This document shows, in pieces, positions 25,364 to 33,885 of a stretch of 42,532 nt of DNA (positions within the stretch are counted from its first letter, which is position 1; every line of letters begins with the position of its first letter). The translations under genes were made by a program, and so were the position numbers. The stretch is from Clostridia bacterium (lineage in GTDB: Bacteria; Bacillota; Clostridia; Christensenellales; Aristaeellaceae), in contig JAFTWV010000023.1 in NCBI GenBank assembly GCA_017465155.1, positions 1 through 42,532 of the forward strand, read 5' to 3'. The notes under the pieces were generated by a model, which did no database searches, was not told the DNA's origin, and worked only from the letters and a program-made list of their open reading frames with translations.

Positions 25364-25882
25364 ATGGCACAGAATCCTACTTTTGTCATTACCATGGAGG
25401 ATGGCCGCGAGATGAAGGGTGAGCTGTACCCGGAGATCGCGCCTCAGTCCGTGGGCAACTTCATTGCGCTGGCGAACAGCGGCTTCTACGACGGGCTGAT
25501 CTTCCACCGCGTGATCCCCGGCTTCATGATTCAGGGCGGCGACCCCAAGGGCGTTGGCATCGGCGGCCCCGGCTATCACATCAAGGGCGAGTTTGCCATG
25601 AATGGCTGGCAGAATCCCCTGAAGCACACCTATGGCGTGCTTTCGATGGCGCGCAGCATGATGCCTGACTCTGCTGGCAGCCAGTTCTTTGTCATGACCA
25701 GCGACAGCCCCCATCTGGACGGCTCCTACGCCGCCTTCGGCAAGGTGCTGGAGGGTATGGAGACTGCGGAGGCAATCGTCAACACCAAGCGTGACTATCA
25801 TGACAAGCCCGTGGTGGATCAGCGCATGAAGTCCATCCGCGTAGAGACCTTTGGTCAGGTTTACCCCTTCGATCAGATGTAA
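25364..25882 (+). CDS. Peptidyl-prolyl cis-trans isomerase, cyclophilin type
   Basis: This cytoplasmic cyclophilin (no signal peptide) helps protein folding by isomerising X-Pro bonds. It is 172 residues from [14 protein letters not shown], with AAGGAG 8-9 bases upstream. It has [17 protein letters not shown] (about 48-64, catalytic Arg), [19 protein letters not shown] (about 92-110, substrate pocket) and [11 protein letters not shown]. It has its own promoter and terminator, so it is probably a single-gene unit. Confidence 0.93.
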   Translation: MAQNPTFVITMEDGREMKGELYPEIAPQSVGNFIALANSGFYDGLIFHRVIPGFMIQGGDPKGVGIGGPGYHIKGEFAMNGWQNPLKHTYGVLSMARSMMPDSAGSQFFVMTSDSPHLDGSYAAFGKVLEGMETAEAIVNTKRDYHDKPVVDQRMKSIRVETFGQVYPFDQM

Positions 25883-25897
25883 GCAGCATGATGCTAC

Positions 25898-25942
25898 CGG
25901 CGCAGACCTGGCGGAAGAACGCCGGTCTGCGCCGATTCTTTT
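25898..25942 (+). terminator. Terminator after the cyclophilin gene
   Basis: An 11-bp perfect stem CGGCGCAGACC/GGTCTGCGCCG with a 15-base loop, followed by ATTCTTTTA. It ends 18 bases before zapA, so zapA would need read-through or a promoter that I do not see. Confidence 0.85.
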
Positions 25943-25960
25943 ATCCGCATGGAGGTTCCC

Positions 25961-26233
25961 ATGGAAAAGCAGAAAACCACTGTCCGTGTCGCAGGCAAGG
26001 ACTACGCGCTGGTATCCTCCGATTCTCCGGAGCACCTGAACCGCGTGGCTGCCTATGTCGACCGGCAGATTACAGAAACGACCTTTGCCACCCGCCTGCC
26101 ACGGGACACTGTGGCGGTGCTGGTATCGCTGAATATCGCTGATGAGCTGATGAAGGCTCATGATGAAAACGCCCGCCTGCGCCGCGAGCTCAATGCCCTG
26201 CGCAGGGGACAGACGGCTGACGCAGCCAACTGA
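25961..26233 (+). CDS. zapA: Cell division protein ZapA
   Basis: ZapA bundles FtsZ filaments at midcell. It is 90 residues from MEKQKTTVRVAGKDYALVSS, with GGAGG 5 bases before the ATG at 25961. It has the short beta N-terminal part, then SPEHLNRVAAYVDRQI and a long C-terminal helix (about 50-85) rich in Arg, Leu and Glu that would form the tetramer coiled coil. zapA just before a U32 peptidase and mutS2 is a familiar order in Clostridia, which supports the call for this short protein. Confidence 0.88.
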   Translation: MEKQKTTVRVAGKDYALVSSDSPEHLNRVAAYVDRQITETTFATRLPRDTVAVLVSLNIADELMKAHDENARLRRELNALRRGQTADAAN

Positions 26234-26254
26234 CCGCATATACAGGAGACGCCC

Positions 26255-28576
26255 ATGATGATGGAAAACCTCGCCCCTGCTGGAAACCGGGAAGCCCTCG
26301 ACCGGGCTGTCGCTGCCGGCGCTGACGCTGTGTATCTTGGATATGCGGCTTTTTCCGCGCGCGCCGGAGCGGGTAATTTTGATGAAGCCGCGCTGCGGGA
26401 AGCGGTGCACTTTGCGCATCTGCACCATGTCCGCGTGCATGTGACGGTCAATACGCTCATCAAGGATGGCGAGCTTTCCGGGGTGCTGGATGTGCTGCGC
26501 CTGCTGAATGAGGTGCGTGTGGATGCGGTGCTGGTGCAGGATTTAGGCGTTTTGCACCTTGTACGCACCTGCTTCCCTGACCTTCCCGTACATGCCAGCA
26601 CGCAGATGGCGATTCACAATGCCGCTGGTGTGCGGTGGTGCCGCAAAATGGGCATGACACGCACAGTGCTGGCCCGGGAATGCTCGCTGTCTGAGATCCG
26701 CAAGGCAGCGGATATGGGCATCGAGATCGAGGTGTTCGGCCATGGTGCGCAGTGCGTGGCGGTCAGCGGGCAATGTCTGTTTTCCTCGATGATCGGCGGA
26801 CGCAGCGGAAACCGGGGACGCTGTGCACAGCCCTGCCGCCTGGCGTATACCTATCGTGGAAAAACGGCGGCGTGGCTCAGCCCGCGTGATGTATGCCTGC
26901 GTGACTATCTGCCTGAGCTGCGGTCAGCGGGCGCCTGCTCGGTGAAGCTGGAGGGACGGCTCAAGCGTCCGGAATATGTCGCGGCCATTGCGGGCAGCTA
27001 TCGTCGGGGCATCGACCTGATGGACGCCGGATCGTTCCGGAAGGCGGACATACAAGAGCGGGACGCTCTTTTGCAGATATTCCAGCGCGGCGGGTTCATG
27101 GACGGCTATGCCATGGGCGTACAGGATGCAGGGGTTATCTGCGAGGATCGTGTGAGCCACGGCGGTGTACCGGTGGGAAGCATCGAAGCTGTTGCAGGCG
27201 GCATGGCGAGGCTGCGGCTGACCCGCGATCTGTGTGATGGCGATGGGCTGCAGATTCGCAGCAGCCGCGAGGACGCTGAGATGATCTATGCCGGGCATGA
27301 TATGGCGGCAGGGGACATCGCTGTACTGCGGCTGCGGCCTGATATGCGTGTGCGTCCGGGGGATGAAGTGTATCGGCTGACCAGCAGCGCTCAGCTGGCC
27401 CACGCCAGGAGCCTGATGATTCCGGCCATTCCCTGTGATATGACCCTTGTGGCCTTGCCTGGTGAGCCGTTGACGCTGACTGTTTCGGACGGTGAAACCA
27501 CGGTTACCGTGAGCGGGGATGCTGTGACTGCGGCCCAAAGACGCGCCATGTCCGAGGAGGATGCGCGCAAGAATCTCTCAAAAACCGGCGATACGCCTTT
27601 TCAGCTGCGCGAGCTGACTGTGTTTACTGAAAACGCTTTTGTTCCCGTGTCCGCGCTCAATGCCATCCGCCGCGATGCACTCGCTGCGCTGGAAAATCAG
27701 CGGGCGGAGGATTTTGCCCGTCCTATGGGATGTGAACAGCCTGTGGATAACCTGACGCTGCCCAGCGGCGATGTGCCGGATACGATCATCGTGCGCGATC
27801 TGGAGCAATATGAGGCAGTAAAGGCGCTGGCGCCGTCTGCGCGGATCATCTGGTACCCGGAGGATTTTCGTGAAGAGGCATTGGCGGCAGGTCTGGCTCA
27901 TATGCAGGAAGGCGTGTGGCTGCACCTGCCCATGAAGTGCGAACAGGCAACGCTTGAAATGCTGCAGCAGTTTGTGGCTGCGCATGCAGACAAGCTGCAC
28001 GGCGTGGTTCTGGGGAGCGTCGGGCAGCTGGGAATGAACTGGACTGTACCCTATGGCGCAGGCGAGGGGGTTCCGGTCATGAACCGTCGCGCTGCACAGG
28101 TTCTGTTTGAAGAGGGGTGTGCCTTTGTAACGGCGTCGGGCGAATTGTCAGGCGCGGAGCTGGCTGTGCTTGTGCAGGACCAGGCGCCGGTGCTTGTTCC
28201 GGCCTATGGCCGTGCGCAGCTGATGCTGCTGCATCATTGTCCGGCGCGGACCTATCTGGGACTGAAGCACGGACATGCCGACTGCCGCATGTGTGACGAG
28301 AATAAGCCGGAAGCGCTGCAGGGCACGGCCTTCACGGACCGGAGGAACGCGGTGTTCCCCCTTTTGCGCCAGCGGATGCCCGAAGGGTGTCTGGTGCGCC
28401 TGATGAACAGTATCCCCACAAATGTGGTAGCCCGGGTGCGCAGCGCAGGCTATACGCCGCTGATGACCCTGAACGGCGAGTCCGGTGCAGAGCTCTCTGA
28501 TGCCCTGAATATCTGGCGCGGCGGGAAGTCCTGCAGCGAAACAAATGCTGGTCACTGGAACCGGCCAGTGGAATGA
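26255..28576 (+). CDS. U32 family peptidase
   Basis: This is a 773-residue U32 protein with the family signature EVFGHGAQCVAVSGQCLFSS (about 160-179) and the cluster-binding cysteines in GNRGRCAQPCRL. The N-terminal TIM-barrel part begins MENLAPAGNREALDRAVAAG. The C-terminal half (about 380-770) includes the collagenase-like domain (DUF3656) and a late cysteine pair, HGHADCRMCDE. The family includes RlhA/TrhP, which hydroxylate RNA with prephenate, as well as reported proteases, so activity is uncertain. It is 21 bases after zapA. Confidence 0.9.
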   Translation: MMMENLAPAGNREALDRAVAAGADAVYLGYAAFSARAGAGNFDEAALREAVHFAHLHHVRVHVTVNTLIKDGELSGVLDVLRLLNEVRVDAVLVQDLGVLHLVRTCFPDLPVHASTQMAIHNAAGVRWCRKMGMTRTVLARECSLSEIRKAADMGIEIEVFGHGAQCVAVSGQCLFSSMIGGRSGNRGRCAQPCRLAYTYRGKTAAWLSPRDVCLRDYLPELRSAGACSVKLEGRLKRPEYVAAIAGSYRRGIDLMDAGSFRKADIQERDALLQIFQRGGFMDGYAMGVQDAGVICEDRVSHGGVPVGSIEAVAGGMARLRLTRDLCDGDGLQIRSSREDAEMIYAGHDMAAGDIAVLRLRPDMRVRPGDEVYRLTSSAQLAHARSLMIPAIPCDMTLVALPGEPLTLTVSDGETTVTVSGDAVTAAQRRAMSEEDARKNLSKTGDTPFQLRELTVFTENAFVPVSALNAIRRDALAALENQRAEDFARPMGCEQPVDNLTLPSGDVPDTIIVRDLEQYEAVKALAPSARIIWYPEDFREEALAAGLAHMQEGVWLHLPMKCEQATLEMLQQFVAAHADKLHGVVLGSVGQLGMNWTVPYGAGEGVPVMNRRAAQVLFEEGCAFVTASGELSGAELAVLVQDQAPVLVPAYGRAQLMLLHHCPARTYLGLKHGHADCRMCDENKPEALQGTAFTDRRNAVFPLLRQRMPEGCLVRLMNSIPTNVVARVRSAGYTPLMTLNGESGAELSDALNIWRGGKSCSETNAGHWNRPVE

Positions 28577-28581
28577 GCAAG

Positions 28582-28639
28582 CCTGAAACATACCCCCTTT
28601 TATTTGTGATATAATCCTGAAACACCACCCCTTCTTGTT
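28582..28639 (+). promoter_or_regulatory. mutS2 promoter region with paired CCTGAAAC boxes
   Basis: An extended -10 (TGATATAAT, TATAAT at 28610-28615) lacks a good -35. A box CCTGAAACATACCCCC at 28582-28597 covers the -35 position. A second copy, CCTGAAACACCACCCC, begins at 28616, immediately after the -10. The same boxes occur at 31877 and 31918. They may bind a regulator or reflect a noncanonical -35, since TGAAAC resembles ECF sigma -35 elements. No ECF-type -10 is found at the proper distance. Confidence 0.55.
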
Positions 28640-28669
28640 TCGGATCGACCTTTTGATGAGGAAACGCTT

Positions 28670-31036
28670 ATGATGAAAGAAAGAACACTCCGTGTGCTGG
28701 AGTTCACAAAAATCCGCGAGCGACTGGCCTCAAAGGCACTGACGCCCATGGGCGAGGAGCGGTGCAGGGAGCTTGTACCGTCCTGCAGCCTGCCGGAAAT
28801 CGAACTGTGGCAGGCTGAAACCGAGGAAGCAACGGTCATCCTGCAGTACCTCGGCGGATCGCCGCTGGTGGAGTTTGACGATGTGCGTCCGTCCATCGCG
28901 CTGGCAGAAAAGGGCGCGACGCTCTCCCCCAAGGCGCTGCTGAACATTGCAGGTCTGCTGGCTGCTGCCCGCAGTGCCCGCAGCGCCCTTGACACGGATC
29001 GGGAAAATACCCCGCTGCTCAAGGCGAAGGCACAGGGCGTCGTATCCCTTCGCAGCGTGGAAACGGATATTACCAATGCCATTATTTCCGAGGATGAGAT
29101 TGCCGACCGTGCGTCCAACGAGCTGATGAATATCCGCCGCCACCTGCGCGGTGCGACAGAGCGCATCAAAGAAAAGCTCAACCAGATGGTACGCAATCCA
29201 AATTTCCAGAAGTACCTGACCGACACCATCATCACCATGCGCAACGATCGCTACGTCATTCCTGTCCGTGCGGACAGCCGCAGCATGGTGCCCGGCCTTG
29301 TGCATGACCAGAGCGCAACTGGCGCAACGCTGTTCATCGAGCCCATGGCGGCGGTCGAGATGGGCAACGAGCTGCGTCAGTGGGAGGCTAAGGAAAAGCA
29401 GGAGATTGAGCGCATTCTTGCGGCTCTCTCCGCCGAGGTTGCGCCTTATGCCGATCAGCTGCGAGCGACGGTGGAGATCATGGCGGAGTTGGACTTCATC
29501 TTTGCCAAGGGCCTGCTCAGCCGCGAGATGTATGCCGTGACGCCCAGGCTGAACCAGAATGGTTACCTCAATATTATCCGCGGCCGTCATCCGCTGATTG
29601 ATCCTGAGAAGGTCGTTCCCTCCAACCTTTGGCTGGGCAAGGATTTTACGTCTCTGATCATCACCGGTCCCAACACCGGCGGCAAGACGGTGACGCTCAA
29701 GACGGTTGGCCTGTTTACGCTGATGGCGCAGGCGGGATTGCAGGTGCCGGCAGATATCGGCACGGAGCTGGCCGTGTTTGAGCAGGTTTTTGCGGATATC
29801 GGTGACGAGCAGTCCATCGAGCAGAGCCTGTCGACGTTCTCCAGCCACATGACCAACATCGTCAGCATCATGCATGAGGTCACCCCGCGCGATCTGGTGT
29901 TGTTTGACGAGCTGGGCGCGGGTACAGATCCCACCGAGGGCGCAGCGCTGGCGCAGGCGATCCTGACCAGATTGCGCAACATCCGCGTCCGAACCATGGC
30001 GACCACCCATTACAGCGAGCTGAAGGCTTTTGCGCTTTCGACGCCCGGGGTGGAAAATGCGTCTGTGGAGTTCAGCGTGGAAACCCTGCGCCCGACCTAC
30101 CGCCTGTCCATCGGTGTGCCGGGCAAGTCGAACGCCTTTGAGATCAGCCGGAAGCTGGGGCTGCCGGAGAACCTTATCGAGGCGGCCAAGGAGCTGCTGT
30201 CCAGCGACAGCATCCGCTTTGAGGACGTCATTGCCAACGCCGAGTACCACCGCCAGGTGGCAGAGCGCGAGCGTGAAATTGCCCGTCAGGCCAGCGAGGA
30301 AACGGTGAAGCTGCGCGATGAGGCCGAAAAGCTGCGCAAGGAAATCGAGGAAAAGCGCGAATCCGCCATCCGCAAGGCAAAGGAGGATGCGCGCCGCATC
30401 ATGGAGCAGACCCGCCGCGAATCCGAATCTATCATTGCCGATCTCAAGCGCATGAAGAAGGAGCAGAACAACCCCGATGCGGGCATCAACGCCGTTCGCA
30501 AGCAGATCGAAAAGAGCGTCGATAACCTCTCCGAGGGCCTGCTGCAGAAGGTGGACAACACCATGCCGCCCAAGACGGTCAAGCCGGGTGACAAAGTGGA
30601 CATCCTCACCATCGGCTCGCAGGGAACGGTGCTGGCAGCGCCCAATCAGAAGGGCGAGGTTGAGGTGCAGGCGGGTATCATGAAGCTGAAGGTGAATATC
30701 ACCCAGCTCCGTCTGGTGAAGGAAAAGCCTGCTGCAAATGCCAAGACCAAGCAGAGCAGCGTCAGGATGCACACTGGTGCGATGGAGCGTACCGTCCGCA
30801 TGGAGTGCGATGTGCGCGGCATGACGCTGGATGAGGCGTTGGCAGCGGTAGATATGTATCTGGACAACGCAATCCTTGCCGGTATGGGCGAGGTGAGCAT
30901 TATCCACGGCAAGGGTACGGGCGTGCTGCGTCAGGGCATCACGCAGCATCTGCGCCGGCACATGCATGTCGCCAGCAGCCGTCTGGGCGTATATGGCGAG
31001 GGCGAGAGCGGCGTGACCATCGTGACGCTGAAATAA
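28670..31036 (+). CDS. mutS2: Endonuclease MutS2
   Basis: This ATPase has a C-terminal Smr nuclease domain. It suppresses recombination in some bacteria and splits collided ribosomes in Bacillus. It is 788 residues. The Walker A motif GPNTGGKTVTLKTVG starts near residue 333, LVLFDELGAGTDPTEGAAL gives Walker B, and TMATTHYSELKAFAL follows. Long charged coiled coil at about 520-600 (EREREIARQASEETVKLRD and on). The Smr domain from about 712 carries CDVRGMTLDEAL and IIHGKGTGVLR. It lacks the mismatch recognition domain I of MutS. GAGG lies 8 bases before the ATG. Confidence 0.95.
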   Translation: MMKERTLRVLEFTKIRERLASKALTPMGEERCRELVPSCSLPEIELWQAETEEATVILQYLGGSPLVEFDDVRPSIALAEKGATLSPKALLNIAGLLAAARSARSALDTDRENTPLLKAKAQGVVSLRSVETDITNAIISEDEIADRASNELMNIRRHLRGATERIKEKLNQMVRNPNFQKYLTDTIITMRNDRYVIPVRADSRSMVPGLVHDQSATGATLFIEPMAAVEMGNELRQWEAKEKQEIERILAALSAEVAPYADQLRATVEIMAELDFIFAKGLLSREMYAVTPRLNQNGYLNIIRGRHPLIDPEKVVPSNLWLGKDFTSLIITGPNTGGKTVTLKTVGLFTLMAQAGLQVPADIGTELAVFEQVFADIGDEQSIEQSLSTFSSHMTNIVSIMHEVTPRDLVLFDELGAGTDPTEGAALAQAILTRLRNIRVRTMATTHYSELKAFALSTPGVENASVEFSVETLRPTYRLSIGVPGKSNAFEISRKLGLPENLIEAAKELLSSDSIRFEDVIANAEYHRQVAEREREIARQASEETVKLRDEAEKLRKEIEEKRESAIRKAKEDARRIMEQTRRESESIIADLKRMKKEQNNPDAGINAVRKQIEKSVDNLSEGLLQKVDNTMPPKTVKPGDKVDILTIGSQGTVLAAPNQKGEVEVQAGIMKLKVNITQLRLVKEKPAANAKTKQSSVRMHTGAMERTVRMECDVRGMTLDEALAAVDMYLDNAILAGMGEVSIIHGKGTGVLRQGITQHLRRHMHVASSRLGVYGEGESGVTIVTLK

Positions 31037-31129
31037 GGCACAGATGCAGGTTTACCGGCGGATGTTAACGATTCTGTCAAACCCTGTTCATAAGCCCGTG
31101 CTATGCTGGGCATGGAGGTGCAACGCAAA

Positions 31130-31825
31130 ATGAAAGATAAGCCGTATATTCTCATCGTGGACGATGATCCGAATATTGCGCATCTGGTGCAGCTGTATCT
31201 GGAAAAGGAAGGCTTTGAGGTGAAGCTGGCGCAGCGTGGTGATGATGCGATGACCGAATTCCGCAAGCTCCCGCCCGACCTGATGCTCCTTGACCTGATG
31301 CTGCCCGGCATGGACGGCTGGCAGGTGCTCAAGGCCGTGCGTAAGACCAGCACCATTCCGATCATCATGATGACGGCGAAGGACGAAACCTTTGATAAGG
31401 TATTGGGGCTGGAGCTGGGCGCGGATGACTATGTAACCAAGCCATTTGACGCTAAGGAGCTGATGGCTCGCGTAAAGGCGGTGCTGCGCCGCACGCAGGG
31501 GGCGGATGCGGAGAAGAGCGACAGCCTGTCCTACCCGGGCCTGACGGTGAGTCTGGCGCGGTACGAGGTGTTTTACGAGGGCGAGAAGGTCGAGATGCCG
31601 CCCAAGGAACTGGAGGTGCTGTATTTCCTGGCGAGTCACCCGAATCAGCTGTTCACAAGAGGGCAGCTGCTGGATCGGGTGTGGGGCTATGACATTGAGG
31701 TTGAGAGCCGGACGGTGGACGTCCATGTGAAGCGACTGAGGGATAAGCTGCCTGAGTGTGAGAAGCATGGCTGGGGCATCACGACGATCTGGCGTCGGGG
31801 TTACAAATTTGAGGTGATGAAGTAA
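31130..31825 (+). CDS. OmpR/PhoB-family response regulator
   Basis: This is a 231-residue DNA-binding response regulator. The receiver domain (1-120) has Asp11-Asp12, phosphoacceptor Asp55 in LMLLDLMLPGMDG, Thr82 and Lys104 in YVTKPFD. The winged-helix effector (about 135-231) includes PPKELEVLYFLASHPNQLF, VWGYDIEVESRTVDVHVKRL and RRGYKFE. The start at 31130 follows GGAGG by 11 bases. Earlier in-frame starts at 31103 and 31115 are possible. The kinase gene follows after 142 bases, so the pair may be partly separately transcribed. No target genes can be inferred except that shared boxes occur upstream of the kinase and mutS2. Confidence 0.93.
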   Translation: MKDKPYILIVDDDPNIAHLVQLYLEKEGFEVKLAQRGDDAMTEFRKLPPDLMLLDLMLPGMDGWQVLKAVRKTSTIPIIMMTAKDETFDKVLGLELGADDYVTKPFDAKELMARVKAVLRRTQGADAEKSDSLSYPGLTVSLARYEVFYEGEKVEMPPKELEVLYFLASHPNQLFTRGQLLDRVWGYDIEVESRTVDVHVKRLRDKLPECEKHGWGITTIWRRGYKFEVMK

Positions 31826-31876
31826 GACGGCGGAGCAGCGTCCTGCATCAAAGGTACAGGGAAGCAACGCCGCATT

Positions 31877-31940
31877 CCTGAAACATACCCTCGATGACGA
31901 ACGCGGAATAAAATGCGCCTGAAACCATACCCCTCTTATT
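31877..31940 (+). promoter_or_regulatory. Paired CCTGAAAC boxes upstream of the histidine kinase
   Basis: CCTGAAACATACCCT at 31877-31891 and CCTGAAACCATACCCCTCTT at 31918-31937 lie 41 bases apart, with a possible -10 TAAAAT at 31909-31914 between them. The layout (first box at the -35 position, second box just after the -10) matches that at 28582-28639 before mutS2. The second copy is followed by the kinase ribosome binding site. Function unknown. Confidence 0.5.
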
Positions 31941-31967
31941 CAAAACTCCACCAAACAGGAGAAACAG

Positions 31968-33434
31968 ATGTTTACAAGAATCATGGCCGTTGTGCTGACG
32001 GTGATCCTCCTGCTGACGACGGTGCTGTCCGCCATCGGCTGGGTGGCGCTGCATAACAGACAGACGAAGGCCGTTATGGAGGAACTGCGCAAGGAGGCTC
32101 GAGAGATCGCCTATCTTGCCTCGCAGGGCCGCGGCGTCAGCGGCGGCTTTTTCGGCAGCAGGAATGACAACAGCATGCAGAAATACCTGCAGTGGAAGGC
32201 CATGACGGTGTACGAGGAATTTGGCGCGTACATACTGGTCGTCGACCGCACGGGCCGCATGATGGACAACATGAACGTTGCCTACGCCGAGAATCCGGAC
32301 TTCGCTTCGACACTGAATGCACAGGATATCATCAATGCCATGACGAAGGTGCTCTCGGGCGAGGAAATTGAGCTGCACGTGAATGTGAACGGCGATGATT
32401 TTTTTACCGTGGGCGTTCCTTTTGTGCAGAACAGTATGGTGCTGGGGTCCGTATTTATCCAGACGCCTGCACAGGTAATTGAGGGAGGCGCGGGCGATCT
32501 GCTGGCGCCGGTGCTGAGTATTGCAGCGCTGGCCTGTGTGCTGTCGGGAACGGTGCTGCTGCTGTATCTTCGCAGCGTATTGAAGCCCCTGAACCGGCTG
32601 ACAAATGCGGCGCGTGCCATGTCTGAGGGCGACTTTGCCGTGCGTGTGCCCGATACGCGCGCTACGCCGGAAATGGCGGAGCTGTCAGGCGCATTCAACA
32701 CCATGGCGGACAAGCTGTCAGCTGTGGAGAGCAGCCGCCGGGAGTTTGTTGCCAATGTCAGCCACGAGCTGCGCAGCCCCATCACATCCATCAGCGGCTA
32801 TGTGGAGGGGATGGTGGACGGAACGATCCCGCCTGAAAACCACCTGCAGTATCTCGCAATCGTCAGTGATGAAAGCAGGCGATTGTCAAAGCTGATCGGG
32901 GAGCTGCTGGCGCTGTCCCGTCTGGAGCGGGATGACGCGGCGCTCAACTGCACGGATTTTGATATGTGTGATCTGCTGGAGCGGGTGTTCCTGCGCCGCA
33001 CGGGCGATCTGGAGCACAGAAATATGGATGTGGACTGCGACTTTGATCCCGAACCGTGCTATGTGTATGCGGATGCTGCGCGAATTGAGCAAGTAGTGGT
33101 GAACCTGGTAGACAATGCGATTAAGTTTACACCCGATGGGGGTTGCATCACGCTGCGGCTTCGCGCGACGGAAAGAACGTGTACGGTGACGGTGGCAGAC
33201 AACGGCATCGGGATTCTGCCGGAGGATCGGGAGAAGGTGTTCGACCGCTTCTTCACGGCGGACAGGGCGCACACGTCCGGCAAGGGAACCGGGCTGGGCC
33301 TGTCGATATGCCAGCGCATCATGGAGATGCACGGGCAGTCGATCCGTCTGCTGGATACGGAGGAAGGCGCGGCCTTCGCGTTTACCCTCAGGCTGTCAGA
33401 AAATGAATCATGCAAGGGGCTGCCGCATGACTGA
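31968..33434 (+). CDS. Sensor histidine kinase with HAMP domain
   Basis: This is a 488-residue membrane sensor kinase and the likely partner of the regulator just upstream. TM1 is about residues 5-27. An extracytoplasmic sensor domain follows (about 28-178), then TM2 at about 178-202 and a HAMP linker (203-255). Phosphoacceptor His266 is in FVANVSHELRSPITSISGY. The ATPase domain has VVNLVDNAIKFTP (N box), VADNGIGILPEDREKVFDRF and GKGTGLGLSICQRI. CAGGAG lies before the ATG at 31968. The sensed signal is unknown. A hairpin overlaps its stop codon and likely ends the transcript. Confidence 0.94.
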   Translation: MFTRIMAVVLTVILLLTTVLSAIGWVALHNRQTKAVMEELRKEAREIAYLASQGRGVSGGFFGSRNDNSMQKYLQWKAMTVYEEFGAYILVVDRTGRMMDNMNVAYAENPDFASTLNAQDIINAMTKVLSGEEIELHVNVNGDDFFTVGVPFVQNSMVLGSVFIQTPAQVIEGGAGDLLAPVLSIAALACVLSGTVLLLYLRSVLKPLNRLTNAARAMSEGDFAVRVPDTRATPEMAELSGAFNTMADKLSAVESSRREFVANVSHELRSPITSISGYVEGMVDGTIPPENHLQYLAIVSDESRRLSKLIGELLALSRLERDDAALNCTDFDMCDLLERVFLRRTGDLEHRNMDVDCDFDPEPCYVYADAARIEQVVVNLVDNAIKFTPDGGCITLRLRATERTCTVTVADNGIGILPEDREKVFDRFFTADRAHTSGKGTGLGLSICQRIMEMHGQSIRLLDTEEGAAFAFTLRLSENESCKGLPHD

Positions 33435-33453
33435 TACGTGCGGCAGCTCTTCT
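33419..33453 (+). terminator. Terminator overlapping the end of the kinase gene
   Basis: A 9-bp perfect stem GCTGCCGCA/TGCGGCAGC with an 11-base loop that includes the kinase TGA stop, then TCTTCTGT. The weak T-run makes termination moderately likely. Confidence 0.65.
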
Positions 33454-33501
33454 GTATGCCGCTTGCGTTTGAAGGTTCGCACGCATATGATGCGGCAATT
33501 G

Positions 33502-33533
33502 GATGCAAGTTTCCTGTCGGATGCCCTTGCATC
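33502..33533 (+). promoter_or_regulatory. Inverted repeat over the chorismate mutase -35 region
   Basis: GATGCAAG (33502-33509) and its complement CTTGCATC (33526-33533) with a 16-base spacer. The right arm covers the -35 element of the promoter at 33527-33555. This looks like an operator for a dimeric repressor, perhaps responding to aromatic amino acids, but there is no direct evidence. Confidence 0.4.
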
Positions 33534-33555
33534 AATGCGAAACATCAAGTATAAT
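33527..33555 (+). promoter_or_regulatory. Promoter of the chorismate mutase-shikimate kinase unit
   Basis: TTGCAT (33527-33532), a 17-base spacer and a consensus TATAAT (33550-33555), about 40 bases upstream of the chorismate mutase start. Confidence 0.85.
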
Positions 33556-33603
33556 GTCAATTGATGGGCAATGAAAAAACGGCCCGTGTAAGGAAGTGCT
33601 GAG

Positions 33604-33885
33604 ATGAAGGAGCTGCAGGAAACCCGGCAGGAGCTGGATCAGGTTGACCGTGAGATCGTGGCACTGTTTGAGAGGCGGATGACACTGTGCCGTGACGTGG
33701 CGAAGTACAAGATCGCAAACGGTATGCCCGTTCTCGACCGCAGCCGTGAAGAACAGGTGCTTTCCAGCCGCTGTGGCATGCTGCAGGACGGCTACTGGGC
33801 GGATTCCGTGCGTGCGCTGTTCGAGGGGATCATGGCGCTGAGCCGGGCCGAGCAGGAAAAGCTGCTCAGGGAGGCGGGCAAATGA
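33604..33885 (+). CDS. Chorismate mutase, AroQ type
   Basis: It rearranges chorismate to prephenate for phenylalanine and tyrosine synthesis. It is a 93-residue stand-alone AroQ all-helical domain: MKELQETRQELDQVDREIVA, the active-site Arg and Lys in FERRMTLCRDVAKYK (about 23-37), and LDRSREEQVLSS (about 44-55). AAGGA precedes the ATG. Its end overlaps the shikimate kinase start by 4 bases (ATGA), so the two are co-translated. Shikimate and prephenate steps together suggest control of aromatic amino acid flux. Confidence 0.9.
   Translation: MKELQETRQELDQVDREIVALFERRMTLCRDVAKYKIANGMPVLDRSREEQVLSSRCGMLQDGYWADSVRALFEGIMALSRAEQEKLLREAGK

Noticed and set aside
28582-28639. ECF sigma factor promoter based on TGAAAC
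   Set aside because: No consistent -10 (such as CGTA or CGTC) occurs 16-17 bases downstream in the four copies, so I treat the boxes as unassigned regulatory motifs.
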